Assembly (NCBI RefSeq): GCF_002102255.1
Contig: NZ_LQPH01000158.1
Span: forward strand, 101,980 to 165,979
Reading direction: 5' to 3'
Origin: Mycobacterium nebraskense
Lineage (GTDB): Bacteria; Actinomycetota; Actinomycetes; Mycobacteriales; Mycobacteriaceae
Length of the DNA: 64,000 bases
Below are positions 7,301 to 15,489 of this stretch, in pieces. The stretch's first letter is position 1. Each line of letters opens with the position of its first letter. The notes beneath the pieces were generated by a model, which was given only the letters and a program-made list of their open reading frames with translations, did not search any database and was not told the origin of the DNA. The position numbers and the translations under genes were made by a program.

Positions 7301-9343
7301 ATGGACTTTTACAACGCTTACAGCCAGGGCTTTGTCCGAGTCGCCGCGTGCACGCATCACACCACGATCGGCGATCCGGCGGCCAACGCGGAGTCGGTCT
7401 TGCGGCTGGCCCGTGAGTGTCACGACGACGGCGTCGCGGTGGCCGTGTTCCCGGAGCTGACGCTGTCCGGTTACTCCATCGAGGACATCGTGATGCAGGA
7501 CCTGTTGCTCGACGACGTCAAAGCCGCCGTCGAGAACATCGTCGCGTCCTCGACCGAGCTGCTGCCGGTTCTGGTAGTCGGCGCCCCGCTGCGCTACCGG
7601 CATCGCATCTACAACACCGCGGTGGTCATTCACCGTGGCGCGGTGCTCGGGGTGGTGCCGAAGTCGTACCTGCCCACCTACCGGGAGTTCTACGAGGCGC
7701 GCCAGATCGCGGCCGGAGACGACGAGCGCGGCACCATCCGGATCTGTGACGCCGACGCCCCATTCGGCCCCGACCTGCTGTTCGCCGCATCGGATATCCC
7801 CGGCTTCGTGCTGCACGTCGAAATCTGCGAGGACATGTTCGTGCCGATCCCGCCCAGTGCGGAAGCGGCGTTGGCGGGCGCGACGGTGCTGGCGAACCTG
7901 TCCGGCAGCCCCATCACCATCGGCCGCGCCGAGGACCGCTGCCTGTTGGCCCGCTCGGCATCGGCGCGATGCCTGGCCGCCTATGTCTACGCCGCCGCGG
8001 GCGAGGGCGAATCGACCACCGACCTGGCCTGGGACGGCCAGACCATGGTGTGGGAGAACGGCGAACTGCTGGCGTCATCGGAGCGCTTTCCGAAAGGGGA
8101 GCGACGCAGCGTCGCCGACGTCGATATCGACCTGCTGCGCTCGGAACGGCTGCGCATGGGGACATTCGACGACAACCGGCGCCACCACCGCGGGTCGGCC
8201 GAGTCGTTCCGGCGCGTCGACTTCCGGCTGGAGCCGCCCGGCGGCGATATCGGATTACGCCGCGACATCGAGCGTTTCCCGTTCGTGCCCGCCGATCGGC
8301 AACGCCTGGAACAGGATTGCTACGAGGCTTACAACATCCAGGTCGCCGGGCTCGAGCAACGGCTGCGTGCGCTGAACTACCCGAAGGTGGTCATCGGGAT
8401 CTCCGGTGGACTGGACTCGACCCATGCGCTGATCGTCGCCGCACGGGCGATGGATCGCGAAGAACGGCCGCGCAGCGACATTCTGGCGTTCACGCTGCCC
8501 GGGTTCGCGACGGGCGATCGCACCAAACGCAACGCCATCGAACTGTGCCGCGCCCTCGGGGTCACCTTCTCCGAGATCGACATCACCGAGACCGCAATGC
8601 TGATGTTCAAGGAGATCGACCATCCCTTCGGGCGCGGCGAGAAGGTCTACGACGTCACCTTCGAAAACGTCCAGGCGGGGCTGCGCACCGACTACCTCTT
8701 CCGGCTGGCCAATCAGCGCGGCGGCATCGTGCTCGGCACCGGGGACCTCTCCGAGCTGGGGCTCGGCTGGTCGACGTACGGGGTGGGCGACCAGATGTCG
8801 CACTACAACGTCAATGGCGGTGTCCCGAAGACGCTCATCCAGCACCTGATTCGCTGGGTCATCGCGTCCGGCCAGTTCGAGTCCGATGTCACCGACGTGC
8901 TGCAGTCGGTGCTGGAGACCGAGATCTCCCCCGAGCTCGTTCCGAGCGGCGAAGAGGAAGAGCTGCAGAGCAGCGAAGACAAAGTCGGACCCTATGCCCT
9001 GCAAGACTTTTCGTTGTTCCACGTGCTGCGCTACGGGTTCCGGCCGTCGAAGATCGCGTTCCTGGCCTGGCATGCGTGGAGCGACCCGGAGCGGGGCAAC
9101 TGGCCGCCGGGATTCCCCGAGGACAAGCGACCGGTCTACTCCCTGAAGGAGATTCGGCACTGGCTGGGGGTCTTCGTGCAGCGGTTCTATTCGTTCAGCC
9201 AGTTCAAGCGCTCGGCATTGCCCAACGGCCCGAAGGTGTCCCACGGCGGTGCGCTGTCGCCCCGGGGTGATTGGCGCGCCCCGTCGGACATGTCCGCGCG
9301 CATCTGGCTCGACGAGATCGAGCGGCAGATTCCCGAGGAATAG
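7301..9343 (+). CDS. nadE: Glutamine-dependent NAD(+) synthetase
   Basis: Converts nicotinate adenine dinucleotide to NAD using glutamine as nitrogen donor, the last step of NAD synthesis. The 680-residue protein joins an N-terminal nitrilase-type glutaminase (about 1-290; Glu in FPELTLSGYS near 51, Lys in VPKSYLP near 122, Cys in EICEDMF near 176) to a C-terminal synthetase with the PP-loop SGGLDST near 367 and GTGDLSELGLGWSTYG near 480. Size and layout match mycobacterial NadE. The ATG has GGAAGG close upstream. It is divergent from the cysteine hydrolase gene. Confidence 0.97.
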   Translation: MDFYNAYSQGFVRVAACTHHTTIGDPAANAESVLRLARECHDDGVAVAVFPELTLSGYSIEDIVMQDLLLDDVKAAVENIVASSTELLPVLVVGAPLRYRHRIYNTAVVIHRGAVLGVVPKSYLPTYREFYEARQIAAGDDERGTIRICDADAPFGPDLLFAASDIPGFVLHVEICEDMFVPIPPSAEAALAGATVLANLSGSPITIGRAEDRCLLARSASARCLAAYVYAAAGEGESTTDLAWDGQTMVWENGELLASSERFPKGERRSVADVDIDLLRSERLRMGTFDDNRRHHRGSAESFRRVDFRLEPPGGDIGLRRDIERFPFVPADRQRLEQDCYEAYNIQVAGLEQRLRALNYPKVVIGISGGLDSTHALIVAARAMDREERPRSDILAFTLPGFATGDRTKRNAIELCRALGVTFSEIDITETAMLMFKEIDHPFGRGEKVYDVTFENVQAGLRTDYLFRLANQRGGIVLGTGDLSELGLGWSTYGVGDQMSHYNVNGGVPKTLIQHLIRWVIASGQFESDVTDVLQSVLETEISPELVPSGEEEELQSSEDKVGPYALQDFSLFHVLRYGFRPSKIAFLAWHAWSDPERGNWPPGFPEDKRPVYSLKEIRHWLGVFVQRFYSFSQFKRSALPNGPKVSHGGALSPRGDWRAPSDMSARIWLDEIERQIPEE

Positions 9344-9354
9344 CACGCCCATGA

Positions 9355-9379
9355 GCCCGCCCGGGACTGCCGGGCGGGC
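9355..9379. terminator. Bidirectional hairpin between convergent genes
   Basis: GCCCGCCCGG (9355-9364) and CCGGGCGGGC (9370-9379) form a perfect 10-base stem with a 5-base loop, 11 bases after the nadE stop and just before the end of the convergent membrane-protein gene. There is no U-tract, as is common for mycobacterial terminators. Confidence 0.65.
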
Positions 9380-9393
9380 CCAGAGCGTCCGGC

Positions 9394-9801
9394 TCACGCT
9401 ATCGCGCGGCGCCACCCCTGGTACTGCAACTCCGCGAACACCAGCGTGTAGGCGCCGGCCGCCAGGTTCAACGCGACGCCGGCCGAGGTCAACGGGAAGA
9501 CATCGGCGAGCACCAGCACGACGGCGGCCACCGTGTACGCCAAGTTGGCGATGATGACGCCCATACCGGCGCGGCGTACCGACGGCAGACCGGCGAGCCC
9601 GAACACGATCACGCCGTAGCCGATCAAGAACGCGGCCATGGCGTACTCGAACGCCGTCGTGGTCCCCGAGAGCTTGGCGAGCCTCCCGGCCAGCGGGATA
9701 CCGGCCAGGCCGACCAGGCCGCTGATGACGGCGTCGGCGCGCATGGCCAGGCGAAGCAGGCCGGCCCGGGTGGCCGTGCGGTCAATCGTGGTGGCGGACA
9801 T
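9394..9801 (-). CDS. Small four-helix membrane protein (Rv2437-like)
   Basis: A 135-residue protein with about four hydrophobic segments (around 25-45, 58-78, 85-105 and 110-128) and short polar ends. The ATG at 9801 is preceded by AGAAAGGAAC, a good ribosome site, so a longer in-frame upstream reading that lacks membrane character was not used. It occupies the position of Rv2437 in M. tuberculosis, convergent with nadE and downstream of rbsK. No enzymatic motif is present and the function is unknown. Confidence 0.8.
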   Translation of the reverse strand: MSATTIDRTATRAGLLRLAMRADAVISGLVGLAGIPLAGRLAKLSGTTTAFEYAMAAFLIGYGVIVFGLAGLPSVRRAGMGVIIANLAYTVAAVVLVLADVFPLTSAGVALNLAAGAYTLVFAELQYQGWRRAIA

Positions 9802-9901
9802 GATGTTCCTTTCTGCGATGGCTATAGCGATCGCCACCGACGCTGCCCGCAAACCACTGCCAGATCGACGCCAGACGCTGCCAACCACTGCCAACCGCAG
9901 G

Positions 9902-10780
9902 TCAGGCCGGTGATTCGAGCGCCGCGTCGATCGCTTCGGCGTCCGGTGCGCAGTTGCCCGCGCCGGGTACCAGCGTGGCCAGCGCGCCCGCGGCGCAGGC
10001 GCGCCGCAACGCGCGCAGCCGCTGGGCGGGCGAACCCGGATTGCGCGGCCAGCTTCCGGCCAGCACGCCCGCGAACACGTCCCCGGCCCCCGCGGTGTCC
10101 ACCGCGGCCACCGCGGGAGCGGGCACGACGAAGTCGCCGTCGGCGCCCACGTACCGCGCGCCGCGCGCACCCAGCGTGGTGACCAGGTGAGTTGGGCGCC
10201 ACGGCCACGCGTCGGCCTCGGCCTCGTTGGCAATGACTACGTCGGCCGCGGCCGCCAGGTCGGCCAACGAGCTTTGGTCCTGGCCGGCGGGCGAGGCATT
10301 GACGATGACGACCGCCCCGGCCGAACGGGCCTGCTGTGCCGCCGCCACCGCCGCCCGCACCGGAATTTCCAACTGCGTCAATAACACGTCGCAGCCGGCG
10401 ATGACGCCCCGCACGGCCTCGGCGTCCAGCGTCAGCCGCCCGTTGGCGCCCGGCGCGACCACGATGGTGTTCTCGGCGTCGCCATCCACAACGACGATCG
10501 CCGTGCCGCTCGGTCCGGGCGTTTCGGCGGTGGCGTCGAGCCCGACGCCGTTGTCCAGCAGATGGGCGCGTAACTGTTCGGCGGCGGGGTCGTCGCCGAC
10601 CGCTCCGACGAATTGCACCCGTGCGCCCGCGCGCGCCGCCGCCACCGCCTGATTGCCGCCCTTGCCGCCCGGTGCGTGGGTCAACGACGTCGCCAGGACC
10701 GTCTCGCCGGGGCGGGGAAGGGCGTCGACGCGCAGCGACAGGTCCATGTTCACGCTGCCGACCACACAGACTCGTGCCAT
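9902..10780 (-). CDS. rbsK: Ribokinase (PfkB family)
   Basis: Phosphorylates ribose at the 5-position with ATP, feeding it to the pentose phosphate pathway. The 292-residue PfkB-fold kinase shows the N-terminal GSVNMDLS substrate motif, GGKGGNQAVAAAR near residue 40, and the C-terminal DTAGAGDVFAGVLA motif with the catalytic Asp. The start at 10780 gives MARVCVVGSVNMD, matching the family; an ATG 57 bases further upstream would add residues without family support. No ribose transporter is adjacent. Confidence 0.92.
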   Translation of the reverse strand: MARVCVVGSVNMDLSLRVDALPRPGETVLATSLTHAPGGKGGNQAVAAARAGARVQFVGAVGDDPAAEQLRAHLLDNGVGLDATAETPGPSGTAIVVVDGDAENTIVVAPGANGRLTLDAEAVRGVIAGCDVLLTQLEIPVRAAVAAAQQARSAGAVVIVNASPAGQDQSSLADLAAAADVVIANEAEADAWPWRPTHLVTTLGARGARYVGADGDFVVPAPAVAAVDTAGAGDVFAGVLAGSWPRNPGSPAQRLRALRRACAAGALATLVPGAGNCAPDAEAIDAALESPA

Positions 10781-10870
10781 TGCGCTGACGTTAGTCGGTT
10801 GCAATTCTCCGCGTACCGGGACTTCAGAAATAGCCAAACCAACTGCAGCACAGTGATTTTGGCGCTCGTG

Positions 10871-11548
10871 TCAACATCCGCATTCCTCACCGCGCCACGC
10901 CTCGAAACCTTCCCGGACCGCAATACCGGCGATCAGGAGCCCGACGGCCGGGTCCAGCCACCAGCCGCCCGGCCACACGGCGATGACGGTCAACGTGAGC
11001 AGCACCGCGGCGGACTGCACGGCGCACAAGTAGTTTTGTGTGCCCTCCCCGGCGGTCGCCCGCGAGTCCAAGCGCGCGCCGAGCCGCCGCTTGGCCCATC
11101 CCAGAAGCGGCATCAGGACCAGCGCCACGGCAGTCAGGGCGATCCCGATCAACGTCGTCTCGGCGCGGGCCCCGGTGAGCAGATCCCGGACCGATTCGAA
11201 CGCGATGTAGGGCGCGATGAGCCAGAACGAAATGGCCACCCCGCGTTGCGCCCGGCGCTCCGAAGTCTCCGACAGCGTGCGTGAACCCGTAAACCGCCAC
11301 ACGACGATCACGCTCGCCAAGCCCTCGACCGCGCTACCAAGCGCCCAGCCGATCAGGGAGATGGATTCCACGGCGAACCCCTGCCAGAGGCCGAGCGCGC
11401 CCTCCGCGCACATCCAGAACAGGCTCGCCCACGCGAGCCAACGCGCCCAGCGCGCGGCCCGTACCCATTCGGCGTCGCGCTCCGGTCGTCGGGTGGTTGC
11501 CACGCCGGTCGTCCCGCAGCCGCAACCTTCCGCACACCCATCGCCCAT
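10871..11548 (-). CDS. Cation-efflux-like membrane protein with Cys-rich termini
   Basis: A 225-residue membrane protein with five to six hydrophobic segments resembling the cation diffusion facilitator transmembrane domain (SLIGWALGSAVEGLAS; LLIAGIAVREGFEAW). Metal binding is suggested by an N-terminal cluster GCAEGCGCG and a C-terminal ECGC, both cytosolic in the predicted topology. The typical cytoplasmic C-terminal CDF domain is absent. The start at 11548 puts the Cys cluster immediately after the initiator Met; an upstream in-frame ATG (11629) would overlap the likely promoter region. The metal cannot be told from sequence. It runs in the same direction as rbsK with a 90-base gap. Confidence 0.75.
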   Translation of the reverse strand: MGDGCAEGCGCGTTGVATTRRPERDAEWVRAARWARWLAWASLFWMCAEGALGLWQGFAVESISLIGWALGSAVEGLASVIVVWRFTGSRTLSETSERRAQRGVAISFWLIAPYIAFESVRDLLTGARAETTLIGIALTAVALVLMPLLGWAKRRLGARLDSRATAGEGTQNYLCAVQSAAVLLTLTVIAVWPGGWWLDPAVGLLIAGIAVREGFEAWRGEECGC

Positions 11549-11700
11549 ACGCCAAGAATAAGTGCGCTCCGCTATTTGAATAAAGGCGCAAGCATTCTTG
11601 GCGTGCGTTGAACGCTTTGCCGCAATCACCCATATCTTGAGACGCGCGCGCTAGTGTGCTGCGTGAGCGATGCTGCGTGTCCGAGGAAGGGCGAAGTCGA

Positions 11701-13941
11701 GTGACATCGAGCGAGCTACAAGACGCTGAGCCGGCTTCCAAGACCGCACCGGAACATGCCCCGGCACCCGCCCCGGCCGAAATGGCCGCGGCGCCGGAAC
11801 GCGAGGTTCGCAAACGCCAAAGGTTTCGCCGTCGGCGGCTTTTCCGGATCGGCCTTCAGTCCAAGCTTTTGCTGATATTGCTGGTCTGCAGCATCCTGTC
11901 GATCGGGGTGATCGCCTTCATCGGGGCGTCGTCGGGCCGCACCGCCCTGCGCCAAGTCGAATCCGAGCGACTCACCGAGCTGCGCGAGTCCCAGGCGCGG
12001 CAGGTGCAGTCGCTCTTCAAAGAGGTGACGAATTCCCTGATCGTCTACAGCGGCGGCTTCAGCATCGTCGAGGCGACGACGGCGTTCACCGACGGCTTCG
12101 CGCAGTTGTCCAACGCGACGATCACGCCGGCCCAGCAGCAGGCGCTCGTCAACTACTACGACAACAACATGATCAAACCGATCAAACGAATCACCGGTGA
12201 GGAACTCGATCGCAACGCAATCTTCCCGAGTTCCAACGCGCAGAAGTACCTTCAGGCCTACTACACCGCGCCGTACCCGTCGATCTCCGAGGCGCGGAAG
12301 GTCGAGGACGCCGGCGACGGCAGCGCGTGGTCGGCGGCCAGCGCCCGCTATAGCTTCTACATGCGCGACATCGTCACCCGTTTCGAATATCCGGATGCGC
12401 TGTTGCTGGACATGCAGGGCAACGTCGTCTTTTCGGTGAACAAGGGCCCAGACCTTGGCACGAATATCTTCACCGGCCCGTACCGCGAATCCAATCTGCG
12501 GGACGCATACCAAAAGGCCTTGCGCTCCAACGATCTCAACTTCGTCTGGATCACCGACTTCCAGCCGTACCAGCCGCAACTCGACGTCCCCACGGCGTGG
12601 GTGGTGTCGCCAGTCGGAATGAACGGCAAATTCAACGGCGTCATGGCGCTGCCGCTGCCGATCTCGAAGATCAACAAGATCATGACCGCCGACAAACACT
12701 GGGAGGCCGCCGGTATGGGCCCCGCAACGGAGACGTACCTGGCCGGCCCCGATAACCTGATGCGTTCCGACTCAAGGCTTTTCCTCGACGATCCAGCTGA
12801 ATACCGGCGCGAGGCCATTGCATCCGGCACCCCGCCCGACATCGTGGAGGAAGCGATCCGCCTGGGTGGCACGACGTTGGTGCAGCCGGTCCCGACCGCG
12901 GGCCTTCGTGCCGCACAACGCGGACAAACCGGAGTCGTCAGCGCCACCGACTATCTGGGCAACAGGGAGCTGGAAGCCTACGCCCCGCTGACGGTGCCGA
13001 ACTCCGATCTGCACTGGTCGATCCTGGCGACGCGCGACAACTCCGATGCCTTCGCGCGCCTCGGCAGGTTCAGCAGAACGCTGGTGCTGGCGGTGTCGGT
13101 CATGATCTTTGTCATCTGCGTGGCATCGATGGTGATTGCCCAGCTGATGTTACGGCCGATCCGTCGGCTGCAGGCCGGCACGCAGAAGATCAGCTCCGGC
13201 GACTACGAGGTCAACATCCCGGTAAAGACACGCGACGAAATCGGCGACCTGACTGCGGCTTTCAACGAGATGAGCCGCAACCTGGCGATCAAGGAGGAGT
13301 TGCTCAACGAACAGCGCCGGGAGAACGACCGCTTGTTGCTGGCGCTGATGCCCGAGTCGGTCGTCCAGCGATATCGCGAGGGCCAGGAGACCATCGCGCA
13401 GGAGCACCAGGATGTGGCCGTCATCTTCGCCGAAATCGTCGGACTCGACGAGGTTTCCGTTGACGTATCCGGCGACGAGCTGGTCGGGATCGTCGACGAG
13501 CTGTTCCGGCAATTCGATTCGGCAGCCGAATCTCTCGGCGTCGAGCGAATCCGCACCTTCCACAACGGCTACCTCGCCAGCTGCGGCGTGGTCACGCCGC
13601 GGCTGGACAGCATTCACCGCAGCGTCGACTTCGCCGTCGAAATGCGCCACGTCATCGAACGATTCAACAACCAAACCGGTCACGAGTTGCGCCTACGAGT
13701 GGGCATCAGTACCGGCAACGTCATCAGCGGACTGGTCGGCCGCTCGGGTCTCGTCTACGACATGTGGGGCGCCGCCGTGAGCCTTGCCTACCAAATGCAG
13801 AGCGGCTCAAACCAATCGGGCATATACGTCACCTCGCAGGTGTACGAGGCGATGCGCGATGTGCGCCAGTTCGCGCCGGCCGGCACCATCTCGGTGGGTG
13901 GAACAGACCAGGCGATCTACCGGTTGTCGGAGCGATCATGA
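11701..13941 (+). CDS. Receptor-type class III nucleotide cyclase, probably catalytically degenerate (Rv2435c-like)
   Basis: Membrane protein of about 746 residues: a basic cytosolic N-terminus, transmembrane segment near 58-78, a large extracellular sensor domain (about 80-445, Cache-like), a second transmembrane segment near 455-480, HAMP (RPIRRLQAGTQKISSGDYEV) and a class III cyclase domain (about 570-720). Of the canonical catalytic residues only Asp687 (YDMWG) fits. The first metal Asp is Glu578, the adenine-selecting Lys is Arg618, the second metal Asp is Asn622, the transition-state Asn is Ser694 and the Arg is Gln698. It is therefore probably inactive or highly altered. The GTG at 11701 has GAGGAAGG upstream; a GTG at 11656 is possible. 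It overlaps the channel gene by 4 bases. Confidence 0.88.
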   Translation: MTSSELQDAEPASKTAPEHAPAPAPAEMAAAPEREVRKRQRFRRRRLFRIGLQSKLLLILLVCSILSIGVIAFIGASSGRTALRQVESERLTELRESQARQVQSLFKEVTNSLIVYSGGFSIVEATTAFTDGFAQLSNATITPAQQQALVNYYDNNMIKPIKRITGEELDRNAIFPSSNAQKYLQAYYTAPYPSISEARKVEDAGDGSAWSAASARYSFYMRDIVTRFEYPDALLLDMQGNVVFSVNKGPDLGTNIFTGPYRESNLRDAYQKALRSNDLNFVWITDFQPYQPQLDVPTAWVVSPVGMNGKFNGVMALPLPISKINKIMTADKHWEAAGMGPATETYLAGPDNLMRSDSRLFLDDPAEYRREAIASGTPPDIVEEAIRLGGTTLVQPVPTAGLRAAQRGQTGVVSATDYLGNRELEAYAPLTVPNSDLHWSILATRDNSDAFARLGRFSRTLVLAVSVMIFVICVASMVIAQLMLRPIRRLQAGTQKISSGDYEVNIPVKTRDEIGDLTAAFNEMSRNLAIKEELLNEQRRENDRLLLALMPESVVQRYREGQETIAQEHQDVAVIFAEIVGLDEVSVDVSGDELVGIVDELFRQFDSAAESLGVERIRTFHNGYLASCGVVTPRLDSIHRSVDFAVEMRHVIERFNNQTGHELRLRVGISTGNVISGLVGRSGLVYDMWGAAVSLAYQMQSGSNQSGIYVTSQVYEAMRDVRQFAPAGTISVGGTDQAIYRLSERS

Positions 13942-15383
13942 ACTTGTTCGAATCATCGTGGTTTTACTGGGCCATCGGCATCGCGTTGGGATTTCCGGTC
14001 TGTTTGATCCTGCTCACCGAGCTGCACCGCGCGCTGGTCCGGCGGAATAGCCACCTGGCACGGCAGGTCAGCCTGCTGCGCAACTACCTGCTGCCGCTGG
14101 GTGCGCTGTTACTCCTGGTCGTCAAGGCTTCGCAGGTTCCGGCCGGGCAGGGCTCGGTGCGGATCCTCACCACGGTCTTCGGCCTGCTGGTGCTGGTGCT
14201 GGTGCTGTCGGCCCTGAACGCCACCGTGTTCGAGGGCGCGCCCGAAGAAAGCTGGCGCAAACGACTGCCCGCCATCTTCATCGACGTCGCCCGCTTCGGA
14301 GTCATCGGCGTCGGCCTGGCGGTGATGCTCTCGTATATCTGGGGCGTCCGGATCGGGGGCCTGTTCACCGCACTGGGCGTCACCTCCGTGGTCATCGGCC
14401 TGATGCTGCAGAACTCCGTCGGCCAGGTCGTGTCCGGCCTGTTCATGCTGTTCGAGCAGCCGTTCCGGATCAACGATTGGCTGGACACCGGGACAACGCG
14501 GGGCCGCGTCGTCGAAGTGAACTGGCGGTCCGTACACATCGACACCGGCAGCGGGATCCGCATCATGCCCAACTCGATGCTGGCCAGCACTGCGTTCACG
14601 AACCTCAGTCGCCCCTCCCGCGCGTACGACTGTGCGATCACAACCAAATTCGCGGCCGGCGACTCGCCGGACAAGGTTTGCGCGATGTTGACGCGGGTCG
14701 CCGGGGCGCTGCCGACCCGCAGACCCGAAATCTTGCCCACCACGGTCGCCCTGGGCGGCGCCCAGTACCGCACGACCATCAGGCTCATGTCGCCCGCCGA
14801 CGCCGACGCCACCGAAGCGACCTTCCTGCGCTGGGTCTGGTACGCCGCGCGGCGAGCGCGCCTGCGCCTCGACGGCGCCGACGACAACTTCTCCACCAAG
14901 CAACGGGTGGAGAAAGCGTTGCGCACCGTGGTCGCCCCCGCGTTGCGGCTGAGCCACACCGATCAGCAATCGCTGGTGCCGTACGCGAAGATCGTCCGCT
15001 ACGGTGCCGACGAAATCGTCGAGTCCGCCGGTCAGGTGTCCTCGGGGATGACCTTCTTGGTGGCCGGCCGGGTGCGGTTGACCGCGACGACCGAAGACGG
15101 GTCGGTGATCCCGGTCAGCATCATCGACGAGGGATCGTTCCTCGGCCTGACCGCGCTGACCCGCCAACCCAACCTTGCCGGCGCGTACGCGCTGGACGAG
15201 GTGACGGCGCTGCAGATAGACCGCGAGCACCTCGAGCCCCTGGTGATGCGTAAACCATTGCTGCTCCAAGACTTAGGCCGATTGATCGACGAGCGGCAAA
15301 CCAAGGTGAGAGAGGCGACTCGCCGCGAGCGGGTCGGGCCGGCCGGCGTCGAGGCACGGGAGTCGGCGAAACCGCGCCGCTGA
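13938..15383 (+). CDS. MscS-type mechanosensitive channel with C-terminal cyclic-nucleotide-binding fold (Rv2434c-like)
   Basis: Channel of about 481 residues. Four hydrophobic segments (about 10-30, 48-65, 78-98, 118-138) lead to the MscS pore helix and beta domain (TSVVIGLMLQNSVGQVVSG, then DWLDTGTTRGRVVEVNWRSV). A C-terminal cNMP-binding-like jelly roll spans about 345-455. Its phosphate-binding cassette, SFLGLTALTRQPNLAGAY near 399-416, lacks the conserved Glu and Arg that contact cyclic nucleotide. The start ATG overlaps the cyclase stop (ATGA), implying translational coupling of sensor and channel. Ligand-free or altered ligand gating is an inference. Confidence 0.88.
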   Translation: MNLFESSWFYWAIGIALGFPVCLILLTELHRALVRRNSHLARQVSLLRNYLLPLGALLLLVVKASQVPAGQGSVRILTTVFGLLVLVLVLSALNATVFEGAPEESWRKRLPAIFIDVARFGVIGVGLAVMLSYIWGVRIGGLFTALGVTSVVIGLMLQNSVGQVVSGLFMLFEQPFRINDWLDTGTTRGRVVEVNWRSVHIDTGSGIRIMPNSMLASTAFTNLSRPSRAYDCAITTKFAAGDSPDKVCAMLTRVAGALPTRRPEILPTTVALGGAQYRTTIRLMSPADADATEATFLRWVWYAARRARLRLDGADDNFSTKQRVEKALRTVVAPALRLSHTDQQSLVPYAKIVRYGADEIVESAGQVSSGMTFLVAGRVRLTATTEDGSVIPVSIIDEGSFLGLTALTRQPNLAGAYALDEVTALQIDREHLEPLVMRKPLLLQDLGRLIDERQTKVREATRRERVGPAGVEARESAKPRR

Positions 15384-15489
15384 CCCACTGGCGGTCGGAA
15401 TCTTGGTGGCCGGCACGTTACGCGCGGAGCGGATGGCGTAATACCCGGGCCGCCTCACCTGGCGGGCTAAGGCCCGATACCCTGGTTCA

